Positions 14,870 through 27,759 of a stretch of 64,000 nucleotides of DNA are shown here, piece after piece. Where the stretch lies: NCBI RefSeq assembly GCF_022539315.1, contig NC_066323.1:5929719-5993718 (forward strand), read 5' to 3'. Source of the stretch: Serinus canaria. Taxonomy: Eukaryota; Chordata; Aves; Passeriformes; Fringillidae. A program made the position numbers and the translations under genes. Below the pieces are notes generated by a model that saw only the letters and a list, made by a program, of their open reading frames with translations, had not been told where the DNA came from and searched no databases. Every line of letters begins with the position of its first letter. The first letter of the stretch is position 1.

Positions 14870-15839
14870 GCTGATCTAGAGAACCAGTAGAGATCCCAGC
14901 TTGACAGAATAGTCCTATTTCTAACAGCCTCTTTAATAGGGCCAATTACTGTGACATGTTAAAGAGCAAGAACCAGTTGGTAGTTATCTCTGTGTAAATA
15001 TTGTTATTATATGTATTATTTCTTACATAGCAAATCAGTACCTTATTCTGATATACAACTAGTTTCTGCCAGTAAAATCACATCAGTGAACCTTGCTGCC
15101 CTGCGCTTTGCTGTTCCTCCTTGCTCCTGGAACATGGATGTCTACAAGCAGTCACTTCCTTGTGGCCTGCAGGGTAAGAGCTGTTTTAAATGCTGAAGAC
15201 TTCAGCTCACTTACAAACAAAGGTTTCTGCGCCACCACGAGCGAGTTTGCCAGACTGCTCAAATCCCTTATTCCCTCCTCATGAGACTCCTGTGTCTTTT
15301 ATCATCTCAGAAGTGCCAATCTAATGCACCTAAAACTGGCAGGCACTTGCACTGCTGCCTACTGGCATCCCCCTCCCACGGGAGCCAGGGGAAATGTCTG
15401 GTGGAAGGCAGGATTCGTGAGAACATCCACGGTGAATGGCAGAGTGCTGAGAGTGACATTTGGCCCTTGGACCTTCCCGCTGCAGACTGACACTTCAGCT
15501 TGATTTATTTTGTCATTCTTCCATTTCCCTCCTGGTCACGAAACCTCGTTTGGTTTCACCAGCAAATGAGTGTTTGGCCTTTGATTTTACTGGGGACCAG
15601 GAATTCAATCCATGCCCTGACTGCTCAGCTCTGTCACCAAGTATTCAGAGAATATTAACCTTTCCCAACTCCCCCACAAGCAAATCTTGCCCAGAATCTT
15701 GGCAGCAGAAAAGCAATGACTTGATTAATACAAAGCATGGGGTGGTTATGGAAGGAGCATTTCTTGTAAGGAAAATCAGCTCTTTCTTGTCAGTAAATGA
15801 AAGCTAATACTCTTTCCCTATTAAAGCAGGCTCTTGCTT

Positions 15840-16150
15840 TAAAACTTTTATACCTCCCATATATCATGTTTTTGGAAGAAAGTTTTGCTATTTAAATAGC
15901 TGCCAGAGTGTTACAGGCTTATATGATTGCAATTTACAGTACTCCATAAATCAGCAGACCTCAGATGCATTGGATAGACGAGAGCTTAAATTGACATCCT
16001 GCTTTTTTATTAACATTAAAAGGCTGGATCTCATGACATATTTACACAGAAATATCCCTGCTGCCTTGGCCAAATTGTTCCTAAAGTACTTTACATGAAG
16101 GGACATAATGACGACAACCTGAAGCTTTGTACATTAAATTATATAAGTAT
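15840..16150. promoter_or_regulatory. Candidate conserved non-coding element
   Basis: Unique AT-rich sequence with CTATTTAAATAG (a 12-bp palindrome, MEF2-like CTATTTAAATAG at about 15889), ATTAAATTATATAAG and no repeat texture. Possible enhancer in a region that in vertebrates is gene-poor; inference only. Confidence 0.2.
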
Positions 16151-19100
16151 TGCAGCTAGTCCAGAGGGGTTAGCTCAAGTCCAGGAGAGATCTCTGAGGT
16201 TCCTGCTGCTCCCACATAAAAATGGTGGAAATTTGTCCTTTAAATAAGAATCACACGCAGGAATCCCATGGACAATTTATCTTCACTTTCCTGCAGAAGG
16301 CTGGGGCATCCCACTGACAGGATCAACTTCCAAATCAGCACAGCTTGGCAGGGCACTGCTGCAGTCACCAGATGCAGGCACATCAAAAACAATGGTATGT
16401 CTGAGTCACGCCTCCCTCTCAGCTCCTGCAGCTACACCAAACACATCTCATCTCTGCTGACATCCTGGGCAGGGTCTGCACTTGCCTCCAGCCGATACTC
16501 AGCACCCCAGCCTCCCTTTGGCACCATTCAGCTCCTGCACAGCCACTCCTGATCCAGTCCTGATGCCATTCTTTTACAGACAAACTGGAAGATGATGGTA
16601 ATATTGCATAGAATGAATGTGAGTGAGGTCTGCTCAGGATTTTGCCTCACAGGCACATTTCTGGGGTCAGCTGTCTTTGCATAACCAGAAACACAGCCTT
16701 TACAGACTAGGATTACTTTAGGAGTAGAATACTTTTAGTCACTCAGCAGTCAATTCTCCTGCAAATCTATCTGAGAAGTTTCAAGTAAAAATCAAACTTA
16801 AACCTTTACATTCTATAACCTAACCAGACTGGTCATCTTCTAATTACTGCAGATCTCCCAGCAAAGCAAGAGCCAGAGCTTTGTCTGTCCCTCCTGCTCA
16901 CTGCCATGGGGCAGCAGATTGTGCAGAACAATGGCTCACATCAAGTTTCACCCATTTGCTACTCAATAAATATAATAAAATGTGTTACATGACAAGTAAT
17001 CTCCAGGTAGGCATTAAACATTATAAATTCTGACACTTAAGTATGGTCCCAGACATAACAACATCACCACGTTCTTGCTCACATCCCCAGAAGAGACTTT
17101 TCCCAAAATTAAACTTGGTAGAGGCACAAAGGACTTTTTTTTCCTGTGAGTTCAGTCAGCAAGTGTAAGAAAATATAATAAATTTTGTAACAAATAAACA
17201 CCATAAGAAACTCTATAATCAATGCAAACTCAGTGGATATTTTGGAAAATCCAGTAGCACACAGGCAGCAAGTAGGAAAAAAAAAAACAGGAATAACAGT
17301 TCAGTTTGTCTTGATCCTGATATGGAAACCTAGCAAGGCAGTCAGTGCACATGCATTTTGTATTTAGCACTAATTAGCAAGTTTAATCCAATATCTATCT
17401 TGATCTTCCCAACTGCTGTGAAGCACCTTCATTGATTGTGTAACAGTTTACAAAGCTCTGCCAATTTTCAATGATTAAAATCTTGGCAGCAGTTGCCGAC
17501 CATCATGGTGCAGCCTTTAAAATAATTTTAAAAACCCCTCTCAATAAATAATGACAGCATTTAATAACAATTTGCAGATGAATGGTGCTTTTCTGGATAG
17601 GACCTAACTCCTGATCTTTGAAATGCAGGGTCATGTTTGCCTAATGTTTTAAACTTTTCTCTGGCTCAGGAAGATGAGAGCCTAACCTTTCCTTCCCTTT
17701 TCTTTTTAATGAAAGCTGAGATTTGCCTAAAATATTGTGACTATAGCAACCGCACTAGTTTTGACTATGGGGGTATTTTTAGCTGGCAGGCCAGGTGACA
17801 CGACTGCAGCAGAGCCACTTGAATGCCACCTGCCCAGTTTATTATTGCTGTGGCACAGCCAAAACCAACCCTGTTGCTGCCTCATTGCTCTGAGGTGACC
17901 AGAGGTACCATGGCTGGAGTCAGGTCCCCCTTCTGCTGCCCCCACAACCTGTGCAGGGTGAGTTTGTGTCCTATGGGGACACAGCAGCAGCAGCAGTGCA
18001 AAATGCATTTCAGTGTTAGTGCAGTGTTCTGCCCAGCTTTTTGAGGATGCTGCCCACAGCACAGTCCTGGAGAAGGTCAGGTTATCTGTGTGATCATCAC
18101 CATGAAAATATTCACACCAGGGAAGTGCACTCAAGAGCAAATTCTGAAGAGCATTTTCCTGACCTGTTTTCCTCTTCCTGCCCCCACTCAATTTATGTCC
18201 TTCTGACAATCATAAAATACAGGCTTTTCCAGTGCAAACTTTGTGAAATTAAGTGGTTTACCTAGTCACAGCCAAAGGTTAAATACACATATTTTCCTGC
18301 TGACTTCACTGCATTTAACCTTTGAAGTTTAGTTGTGAAAATCCCTAGCCCATCCATGTAAAACAAATGGAAAAACTCAGAGCGCAGCACTATTTGGGAT
18401 TACTCAAGGATGTTTGAGTAGGTATTACCTTGCCTCTCTCAAAGCACTGCAAAAAATGATTTCTCTTCCTCTAAAAAACCAAAGCATCCCTTTCTCCTGC
18501 ACACAACTGCCATGGGGTAGGGCAGAGGGGCAAAGTTACTCCACACCCTCCCAGTTTTAAAATTAACATTGACCCATTTGTCTACCAGCCTGTGTAACAT
18601 GTCACAGCCACATCTTCCTGTACCCGGAAATTAATCTGGAATAGAGATGGCTCCCAGCACATCCAGGACAGGACTTGGAGGCACAGCAGGACCTGTCCTA
18701 CAGGGATCTGTGAGAGCAGAGATGCTCCAGGGATCTGCTGAGAACCCTGGGGACACAGACCTGACATAGTTGCATGGGGGAGGAGTGAAAAGGCAGAGGG
18801 AGGGAAGTTTTGGGGTATGTGTTCAATAGGGGGAAAAATTAATCTATTTAATCAGGTCAGCTAAACAGGCAAGAACTTAAGTCTAGACTAAGGTTTTCAT
18901 TCTATTTGTGCGGCCAAACTCATGTTTGAGAGGGTGCAGAGCTTCACAGCTATCTCCAGGTTCTCCTGAAAACCCTGCACTGCCTTATCCCTCCCAAGAA
19001 GTGCATGTCACTTCTCCAACATGTTTGCACATGTTAAGGACATGGTGTCATGTGCCAGATGAGATAAGCAACAGGCTAGGGCAGAACTCTACAGAAAAGG

Positions 19101-19209
19101 CCTTTTGAGGATTCTGCTTTGCAGGAGAAGGTGTTGGAGAAGGAGAAATTATTTTCCAAGAGTGTGATACATTTAATTACATTTGCTATTGTCCAGTGAG
19201 GGCTTAAAT
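16151..19209. other. Intergenic DNA, no gene recognised
   Basis: No recognisable exon. A 160-codon minus-strand frame at 17727-18209 has no family features. There is an A-run at about 17278-17287 and ordinary AT-rich sequence. Confidence 0.65.
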
Positions 19210-19935
19210 TCAGAACAACAGAAGCATTTTTGCCCAGTTTGGGTTCATCCAACTCCTTAATTTGTAGCATTCTCCATCAGCAGCACCAGAAGCCAATAAA
19301 ATCAAACCTACCTGAATTCTACAGAGCTCAGCATCATCGGGAGCTGCAGTCAATGTCCCCACCTGGGTCTGTGGGAGTCCTGGTCCCACTCTGACAGTAG
19401 CTGCAGAACTCAAGCAGTTGATTGAGCTGAGGCTGGCCAAGGGCACGAGTGTCACTGCCTCCTGCTCAGGAAACATCCTTGCTACAGAAAACATGGGCAG
19501 CAAACAATCAATTAGAGGAACAAATGAAGAGTTCAGAGCCAGGACCACAAACGCATCAGCATTTTTTTCTCTTGTGTCACCTTGTGCTTCCTGAGGGTCT
19601 GATCCTGCTTTTGATGCAAAAGCCTTGGTGAGAGCTGCATGAACATGGAAAGGACAGACCCTGTGAGGAAAATCACTCGACACTGCCAGAGCATGGCCCA
19701 GGCAGCTGAAAATGCTCTTGACACAAGGAGAGACGCAGGAGCACACCTGTAGGTTTGTAGCACATGTGTCAGCATCAGCACTCACCATGTTTATGAAGAA
19801 TTTCATTGAATAAAAGATCTGGCAAAACACTCCTTGAGAGATTCCAGTCTGCAGCGCACACACAGCCGATGACCTGCCTTTTCTCCCCCCAGAGTGTTTT
19901 ATTTCACCAGACTGGTGACAAGTGTTAAGTGCCAC
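19210..19935 (-). other. Unexplained 241-codon open frame (non-coding not excluded)
   Basis: The longest open frame in the window. It opens at GTG; the first ATG is at 19806, giving 198 codons. The translation is Cys-, Ser- and Ala-rich with no domain, signal peptide or repeat I recognise. It contains donor-like sequences (G|GTGAGT at 19786/19785 and CAG|GTAGGT at 19312/19311) on the same strand, which would fit exons of a spliced non-coding RNA as well as a protein. It lies 2.4 kb downstream, in minus-strand sense, of the CpG island at about 22 kb. It may simply be a chance frame. Confidence 0.2.
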
Positions 19936-21829
19936 AGGCTGTCACCCACCCACAGGGAGCAGTGCTTTCCTCACCATTGCCCCAGTGCCTTCCCAGGAAC
20001 AGCAATTCCTGCAGGTTCCCAAAGCCCCCACATCTCACACAGGGACCTTCCCCGTGCTTTAGTGGGAACACAGCACAGGTTCAGGGGCTTCTGATAGCAA
20101 AATGGAATTTGTTCAGATCTTTGCCTTCAGGGTGAACACAGAGATGCTGCCAACAGCCAGAAATATTTGTGATCTAATTTAGAGGCAGCGAGGCATGCTT
20201 TTTCTCCAGGCCCTTTAGAAAACAGAGCTGAGTTTCCACTTTTACATGATGTAGCTTTTTTTTTTTTTAACTTTTTTTTTTTTCTTTTTGAAGTACCAGA
20301 CAGTGTTCATCTCCACAGAGCAGCATGCTGAGACAGAAATGAAGGCATGCTGTTGGCTGGGCATGCAGCCTCATGCTCCCACTGGATGGCAGGTCAGGCA
20401 CTGGGACACTGAGCTAGGTGCTGGCAGTGATCAATCACAGCCACTAGAAAGAGGTGAGAGTAGGGGTTTACAGTCAATTTTTCCCACAGGTGCACCATTA
20501 AATGTTTAGATGGCTGTTCTGCAATTTTCTGTGCACTTTCTCCCTAGTCCTTCATGGCAGTACAAAAACTGTGGTTATAATGAGTGACAGGAGATTTCAG
20601 CTGCAATTTTAATACACAACATTTTCCCTGTTTAACCCTGCCTCCTGTGGAGTGTTAGAGATGGGCTTAGAAATATCTCACAGATATTTTTCCCACTCTT
20701 CCAGAAAATTTCTGAGTAAAATCTGCTTCTTCCTGTCAAGCTAAAACTACGGCAAGAAAGTCTTTCATTGTGAAGCAGCACTTGGAAAGGTTTCCTAAAA
20801 GTCACAAGCTGGGATTGAGAGTTTGAGCTCCTGAGATTTACACTTGGCTCTTGCACTGAACTCTTGTGTGTTCTATGGTTTTGTTCTCCTTTCCCCTTGC
20901 TGCACTTGGACAAGTGACAGCTGCAGGGCTGGAAGTGCCAGCTCATCCAGATTGCCCAGGCTCTGCCCAGCTGCAGCTGGAGTACAAGGTGTCCCCCACA
21001 TCCCTGGCACCACAGGCTTGTCAGGGAGGCATCAACCTGGCCCCTGGTAGTTTGGATGAGGTGGTTTTTTCCTGGGAAGGGCATTCAGGGGTGACACCAC
21101 CCCATCTCTTACCTGCCTCCCCCATGATACCTCGTTCTGGCTTTGCTCCCTGGAGATCACCCAGCAGATGTGCTGCACAGGATGGGTGACACCAGAAAGT
21201 GCTGGATTTGGGGCAAAGAAACAAAAAGATATCCCACACCTTGGCAGAGCAATCTCTTCTCCTAATGGAAAAGCTTCCCCTTTCCACCTTGTCTTCACAG
21301 GAGCACCAGGTGATTCGTGTCATCTTTGCTGACTAAGGCAATGCTGGGTTTTGGCCATCAGCACCTCCTGACTGTGCCCATCACCAAAAAATGTGAGTTT
21401 TACTCAACTCTACCATCCCTGCTGGCTCTCCTAGGAGCCCTCAGGGGAGGAGATGTGAAAATCCAGAGCCTAAAAGTGAGTCCTGAAGATGGAATGTGTA
21501 CCACCAGCCCAGCTCCTGGTTTCCAAGACAAGCACAGGATGCATTGCTGCTTGGGTCAGGATAACCCTTCAGAGGCAAAGCCACTGCCTGGCAAGGGCCC
21601 AGCTCCTGCTGGGGAACTTGCACCCCTCTCCCTGAGTTAGATCCAGCTTATTCAAACAACTGCTTTCATGCCCTGTCTTTGGGGCTCTCCAGCAGATATT
21701 CACTGAATACTTGGAAAGAAAACCCCAACACCAGCCTCCCTAGTGAATACTTACTCGCAAATAAGTACTTGTGAACAAGTTATTGCAGATAAGCCATCCA
21801 ATGAAAAGGTTCCCAGGCTCTTTTTTTCT
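19936..21829. other. Intergenic DNA, no gene recognised
   Basis: Moderately GC-rich from about 20.9 kb. It has overlapping open frames of 60-150 codons on both strands, none family-like. Confidence 0.6.
20256..20289. repeat. Poly(T) tract
   Basis: T-runs of 13 and 12 interrupted by AAC, then C and five T's. Confidence 0.9.
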
Positions 21830-22004
21830 CTGTTGCCCGCCAAACAGCAGCAGCAGCGCTGAGGGAAGGCCGAGGCGGCTCTGGCTCTGAGGCGTGCAAG
21901 GGCAAGGGCCGCACGAGTGAGAAATGAGGGTGAGCCGCGTGTTCGGCAGCGGCTGCCTGCACCTTCAGACAGCCTCAGCGGTGACACGGGGCAGCAATAC
22001 ATCA

Positions 22005-22065
22005 GTCCGTCCACCCATCCATCCGTCTGTCCACCCATCAATCCATCCATCCGTCCGCCCGTCCC
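22005..22065. repeat. (CCAT/CCGT)n tetranucleotide repeat
   Basis: Interrupted tandem CCATC, CCGTC and CCACC units on the plus strand. Confidence 0.9.
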
Positions 22066-22153
22066 TGAAGCACCCGGCGCGGTCTCAGGGCCGGGAGCGG
22101 TGCGCGGGCGCCACCAAGCGGCGTTGGGCGGCCACTGCAGCACGAGCATTCCT

Positions 22154-22281
22154 GGTGCTCCGCATTCCCGGGGCTCGGCATTCCCAGCACAGGGCATTCC
22201 CGGTGCTCGGCATTCCCGGGGCTCGGTATTCCCAGCACAGGGCATTCCCAGCACAGGGCAGTCCCGGTGCTCGGCATTCCC
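22154..22281. repeat. 16-bp minisatellite with 48-bp higher-order unit
   Basis: Eight 16-bp units, all ending in the pattern ATTCCC or GTCCC: A GGTGCTCGGCATTCCC, B GGGGCTCGGCATTCCC, C AGCACAGGGCATTCCC, in order A B C A B C C A. A degenerate copy precedes them (about 22139-22153). Because 48 is divisible by 3, all frames show a 16-residue periodicity and stay open, creating false long frames on both strands. Confidence 0.95.
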
Positions 22282-22380
22282 GGCCCTGGGAAGAGCCGGA
22301 ATACGCCCGGCCCTTCCCTCACCTGGAAAAAGGCCCCCGTAATGGTGCGTGTATGGCCGCAGCCCGCGCACAGGGCCGCT

Positions 22381-25300
22381 GAGCAGCTGGCAGCTTTCCG
22401 GCAGCCACCTCTTCACTACCCTCTATAACTGCATTATTTACTATTCTACCGGCTAAGTAATCGAACGCTTTGATTCTCCTTCTATCCTTTCACACCTGTG
22501 CAGGCTGGGGACAGCGCGGTGACACTCAATGTGCTGTAGTGCACAAGGATGGTCACTGTCAGCAAGCAGGGTTTGGCTCCTGAGACAAACACCTGGGAGA
22601 GCCAGTGCCACCTGCGCTGCATTCTAAGACACTTTTCCTGGTGGCTGCTGGGCTCTGGCACGGGGGTGAATTCGGTGCTGGGCATCAGCAGCGCCTCGGG
22701 AGAGTCACTGTGTGAGCCCTGGAGAGCCAAGTGCCAGCCGAGTGACAGGAACTGACTCAAGTGATGCCCGTTCCTAGCTCCCAATGGACTTAGTCTCACC
22801 TACAGTGCCAGAATAGGAGCAGGCAGAAACGAGCATTGCTGGCATTTGTGTTCAATTCCTGTTCTGCAGGAACTTGGCTCCTCCATCAATTAAAGACAGT
22901 CAGCAATATCCTCAACGCTGCAAACACGTGTGAGCAGCAATCACTGATATCACCTCCCCATTTGGAGCTGCTGACTGCTGCCATCCCCTCCACTTTTCCA
23001 CTTAATAAATAAAACCTGTCCAAAACCAAAACCAAACAAAACAACAAGCCATTTTTCATTGCTTGAACAATCACAACACACCACCAAGACACACCTGGCT
23101 GCCTCAGTGCTTAAATCACTTTGGTAAAGATTGTGTGAAAGATACTGGTTCAAGCTACTCACCAGTGATGGTTGAGTAATTGGAATTGTCCAGTTCCACA
23201 GGCTAGGGGTCAGATCCTCAACTGAAGGACTTGACAATGCAGCACTGTTGGCTTTCAGTGAGAAGAGCTGAAATACAAACTGGAAGCTCATATTTAATTC
23301 TCAGCCATTCCCTGAGGCTCCTATGGCTGATCTGAGGCCCTCCCCAGCACCACAGCCTGGACAAACACGAGTTGCTCCACGGCAGCGCAGTATTTGTGAT
23401 TCTGGATGAGCAGACCTCTAGTTCAGTTTCCATCAGTGGAATGACAGGTGACCGCTGCAGGGGCTTGTGTGAAGCTCTGGTATGTGAGTTAAGCTGGCCA
23501 CAAACCTTTCCCTTCTAGCTCTCTCCCATCTGAGGGAACAGACATGTCACCACAGTGCCCTGCTGCCAGCCTGGGAGAGCAGGATAATAGAGGATTTGCC
23601 CAGGGGCTGCCTGCTCCCTGTATTGGCACGAGCTGGAGCTGTTGGGAAGCCATCAGCCTGCTTTTGCAGATGCCTTGTACAAACATTTACATTTCTCTGC
23701 AGACACCATTTGGTTTTATCTGTCTGCTTCAGCTTTCCTGCTGTAGCCAGCTGGGAGGGAGGAGGGTGATCCCAGATCCCACTGGGAGGTGCCATGAGTG
23801 CTCCAAGCTCACAGCCCCAAGGAGGATCCCAAGCAGGGAGGTCTGGGGGATTCAGCATCACCAGGGACTAAAGGGGTGCAAAGACAACAAGACTCAACAC
23901 CAAGGTCAAGTTGTACTCCTGAACTGTGTCTCACCTCAGAATTGCTTTTTGGGGAGCACTAGCCCTCTCTCAGTGCCTCCTGAGGATGATCTGAATAACC
24001 AGTGATGTTCCCTTTCACGGGTGGGTGAGAAGGTAACAAAAGGACTCCACGTGTCCCTTCAGCAAACTCCACAACAGCAGTCACACCCAGGAACTCCCAG
24101 GCCCTAAACCTGTCCTTATTTTCTGTCTGCTTTCCATCAGGAGAGGCAACTTAAAAGTTTAAATCTCATCAAGGTTGAGTGATAAAAAAATAAAAGCTTT
24201 CCAGAAAGCTGAATTTATGAATTTCAGGGAAAATACTGACATCTCAAAAGATATTCTTATTCACTATTTGGAGAAAATCAAGCTTTCCTGTGAGACAGTC
24301 ACAGAAATATTCTGTTTCCATGATATTGAGCTGTTTCATTTTGATAATGTCAAAACATCCCAAAATATTGTCTTATGCAAAATAGTAAACAGATTAAACA
24401 TTTCAATAAGGCAAAATGAAATTAATTTACACGAGCAAGTAAAAATTATTTGTTTTGACATCCTCCTTTAAAAATTGTCAAATTACTAGAAACCTGGGAT
24501 TTCAACACTAACAATACAAGGTAACTCTTCCAGACTGTTTTAGACCAGCTCTTCACACAACACCCAGACTGACTTCAGCCCCAGCAATATCCATTTTTTG
24601 TTGTTTCCTGGCCCACACCCCGCTCTCCTGGAGGCCTGGGGTGAGGAGCTGGGCACAGTTATGGTGTGTGTACAATGCCCATGCTAAACCCCTGGGGCTG
24701 CCTTTGCTCTATTTTCTGTGGTCCTGTGACTTTCCCTGGGCCTGAGCAGGTAAAACTGAAGAACCAGCACCTAGATGAGAGCTCAAAGAGAAATTGTGGC
24801 CATCAGAAGCAACAGCCTGGAAAAGAATCGTTGTCACCTCTGTGGAATCACCAAGAGCACACACAGCTTGGGACTGGGCACTTCAATCTCGACTTCTGAA
24901 GTTGTACCAAACCACTCAGTCTGTGCTAGTTTGTAATTAGGAGTGGGTGGTTTCTTGTATTGACATCTCTTTTAAACCAAGCTGAAAAACTCATCCTGTT
25001 AGGGTCTGTCTGTCAGCATTTCCAAATTCTCTCTACGGTTACTGCTACCTAAGAAGCTTCAGACTGTGCTGGTCCAGGTTTCACCTTTCATTCACTTGTA
25101 ATTTTCAAGTATTTCAGCTCCTATGAAAGGGCTGAGATCTGTTTCTGATGCTGCAAGACGTGGCCCAAAATATTCCCCCTGCATCTTTTCCTCCTGAGAA
25201 CACAAAAAGCCCCTCCCCATCTATCCCAGTTTGTGCTTTTAAGAAATGCACAAAGCTTCAAATCCTGGTTACAGCTCCCACAAGTGGCAAGGCCAACCAG

Positions 25301-27759
25301 CTGCAATGCAGTGCAGGCTCAAAAAAGTGAGAGAAAATTTTAACTGTCACAAACCCAGTCTGCAGGCAGCCTGGCTCCCTGCACACATCACAGGAGTGCC
25401 ACTGTGGACTGTTTTGACAAGGGAAAGATCCTCTCTCTGACATTTTGTTTTCCATCTCCCCTGGCTGCCAGGGTTCCCCAGGGTGTCAACCCTTGCATGC
25501 ACCACATCTCCTGTCTGAGCCACTGCTGGGGCATTAAATGGTTTCTCCATCTATCTTCAAAAGGATGGCAAAAGAGAGATCCATAAAACATTCACTTAAT
25601 ACATTTATGCCAGGTAACCCCTCCCATCAGCCAGTCTGGCCTCCCTAGGGAAGGACCATAAAGGTCCAGATCCATTTTTCCCAGTCTGCCCTCTCAGAGT
25701 GGCTTTTTCCAACTTTAACACTTTGTTTTACTTTTCAGGGTATTTCTTCTTGACCTCATCAAGTAGTGCCCTGAAACACAGCAATAGATCAGTTTAGAGA
25801 TGACAGTTTTAATTCAAACCATAATCTCTGGTTTTATAAATGCATCCTCTCTAAGTTTCTTGGTTGTTTGCATACTAAATAGCCTGTCTTGTTTTCACTT
25901 TGCCACCTCTTTGTATTATATTATTTTTACAGCTGACAAGCACCGTTAGACTGTGAGAATGCTGCAGTGTCAAAAGCAGATTGAATTTGCAGATTGCTGG
26001 AGTTCTTTGTGCTGCTCACACACAATTCCTTCTTTCCCCCATAATACATCTGTTGTTTGTATATTCGATAAAGTTAATATCTGTGAAATCAGTCATTTCC
26101 CCCAGCTCTAAATTATACTGTAACAGACAGAAGATTGACTTCATTGTATTGACAAGAGAGAACTCTCAACACTTATTATTTGTGGGGATTGGAGAGATTA
26201 CAAAAGCACACAGAATGGCTTTGTCTGGGGATTGTATTTCTCTCAAAGCTGATAAGGTGATGTATGCACATTAACATGGAATAGTCTTAATCAAAATTCT
26301 ACCTTTCTAATATTTTTGGGATGAAGAACTAAAGAAATAGCATAAATCAATACATCATCCCCTTCCTCTCTTCATGCCACTGTCCTCTTTAACACTGATC
26401 TCATGTGCAATATTTATGTCTACATAAATAATTCAGGAACCAATTAATCCAGTTCTTTTATAATTACCTCTTATAATGGCATACAGTCCAAATCCCAGCA
26501 GCTTAATTGCTACTTAGTGGAGATATTTATGACACCAACACTAGTAAAGAATACAGGCACTCTCACTTATGTCAATTAGGGACAGGGCTTAAGCTACTAA
26601 ACTCCTGATTTGGATTTCAAACACCTCTGAACTCCTGGAATTTGAAGACACACAGGTTTTCACTTCAGAGCAAGAGGCTCCAGCTCCCCTATTTCACATG
26701 TATGAGGGTTCAGGAGTCAGCTCACCTACTGTGAGGTGACAGCCCCAAAGTGCTGCCCTGTCCCCAGTGCCCAGCTCTCCCAGCAGGGCTGTGCCGGGTT
26801 TTGTGCCTTTCCTGCCAGATCTGACCCCACTTACCCAGGCTGGCTTCACAGCCCGTGGGTGCTTGAGCACAGATCACCCTGGGCTCAATCTGTGAGCCTG
26901 AGTGTTGAGGGCATCTCAGATGGGAATAAAGGGATGAACTAGGGATCCTGCCCTAAGGAACCACCCTCAGCACCAATCTGGACACTTTACTGAAGGACAC
27001 CACCCAGCCAAGGGAGAGCAGAAATGTGGAGATCTGGAAATGTCAGGAGTGAAACTTTCCTGTGTCTTGATTTAGAAATTAAGCTCTTCCCACTTTAATT
27101 TATCAGGCCTGGGAGGCTGAATAATTTCCCCATTATCCCTTCAGAGGAACATGTGAGAGAGAAACCTTGAAAAAGGAATGGGTGTTTAGTGGCCTGCCTA
27201 ATCTGGTATTTTACTCAAGTGAGGAGGATATTTCCTGAGCACAGTGAGACACGCACTGCCTGCTATAAAAACATCTTGTAAGGCTGTCTCACATATCCCT
27301 CTAAATAATCCATCTGGAAACACAAGAGCATCGCTTGGAATTCCTGTCAGGGATGTTTTAAGCAACCTGTTACACAATCAGCCAAAAAAGGCACTGATAT
27401 TGGGGTAGACAGAGGCAATGTGGTGTTTTTGAGCAAGGCTTTATCTGCATTTGGCTGCAACAACCTGGTTTGCCTTGCCCCAGAAACCCTAAAGTTAAGG
27501 CAGCACAACAGCCACAGGATTTAGGCTCCTGGGATTCAAGGGACTGCATTTAGCTCAACCTGAATGCATTTTTGATTGATTTAAGGGAAAATAAACAGTT
27601 CTTAAATGAAAAATGAACACCCACGGATTGGCTGGCACGGGTTTAAGTACACTCACAGAAAATCACTCCTTCTCCCAGAGCAATTTTCCCTTTGTTACTA
27701 AGTTCTAAAATGTTAATGGCTTTCAACTTGCAAAAACACAAATGCTCTGAAACTTTGTC
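22381..27759. other. Intergenic DNA, no gene recognised
   Basis: Mixed composition. An abrupt AT-rich patch at about 24165-24480 lies between GC-richer flanks and holds an 84-codon ATG frame (24217-24471, plus strand) of no recognised family. No repeat family or exon is recognised. Confidence 0.6.

Larger units (their letters stand above)
1..15839. other. Intergenic DNA, no gene recognised
   Basis: Downstream flank of TBL1XR1. Open frames are short (up to about 115 codons), unrelated to any family I know, and often overlap on both strands. I recognise no exon pairs, RNA genes or interspersed repeat family. Simple repeats and one candidate conserved element are listed separately. Confidence 0.7.
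21830..22380. promoter_or_regulatory. CpG-rich island in intergenic DNA
   Basis: About 550 bp with high GC and many CpGs, unlike flanking AT-rich sequence. It includes a CCAT/CCGT tetranucleotide tract and a 16-bp minisatellite. Such islands usually mark promoters of genes or non-coding RNAs. On the minus strand a good donor (CCAG|GTGAGG, exon end 22323) lies near the right edge, which would suit a first exon. The long open frames here come from the tandem repeat. No gene is identified. Confidence 0.5.

Noticed and set aside
17727..18209. A 160-codon minus-strand frame
   Set aside because: No recognised family; overlapped by unrelated plus-strand frames; looks like chance.
19861..19895. Strong plus-strand acceptor-like sequence (TTTTCTCCCCCCAG)
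   Set aside because: It lies antisense to the 241-codon frame and no matching plus-strand exon or donor could be assigned.
20632..21084. A 150-codon minus-strand frame
   Set aside because: No domain recognised; plus-strand frames overlap it; not supported as coding.
21751..22416. A 221-codon minus-strand frame and overlapping plus-strand frames of 141 and 152 codons
   Set aside because: They are produced by the 16-bp/48-bp minisatellite and GC-rich sequence; the translations show a 16-residue repeat, both strands are open, and the minus-strand frame starts at GTG.
23544..24005. A 153-codon plus-strand frame
   Set aside because: No family features and a competing minus-strand frame of 104 codons in the same place.
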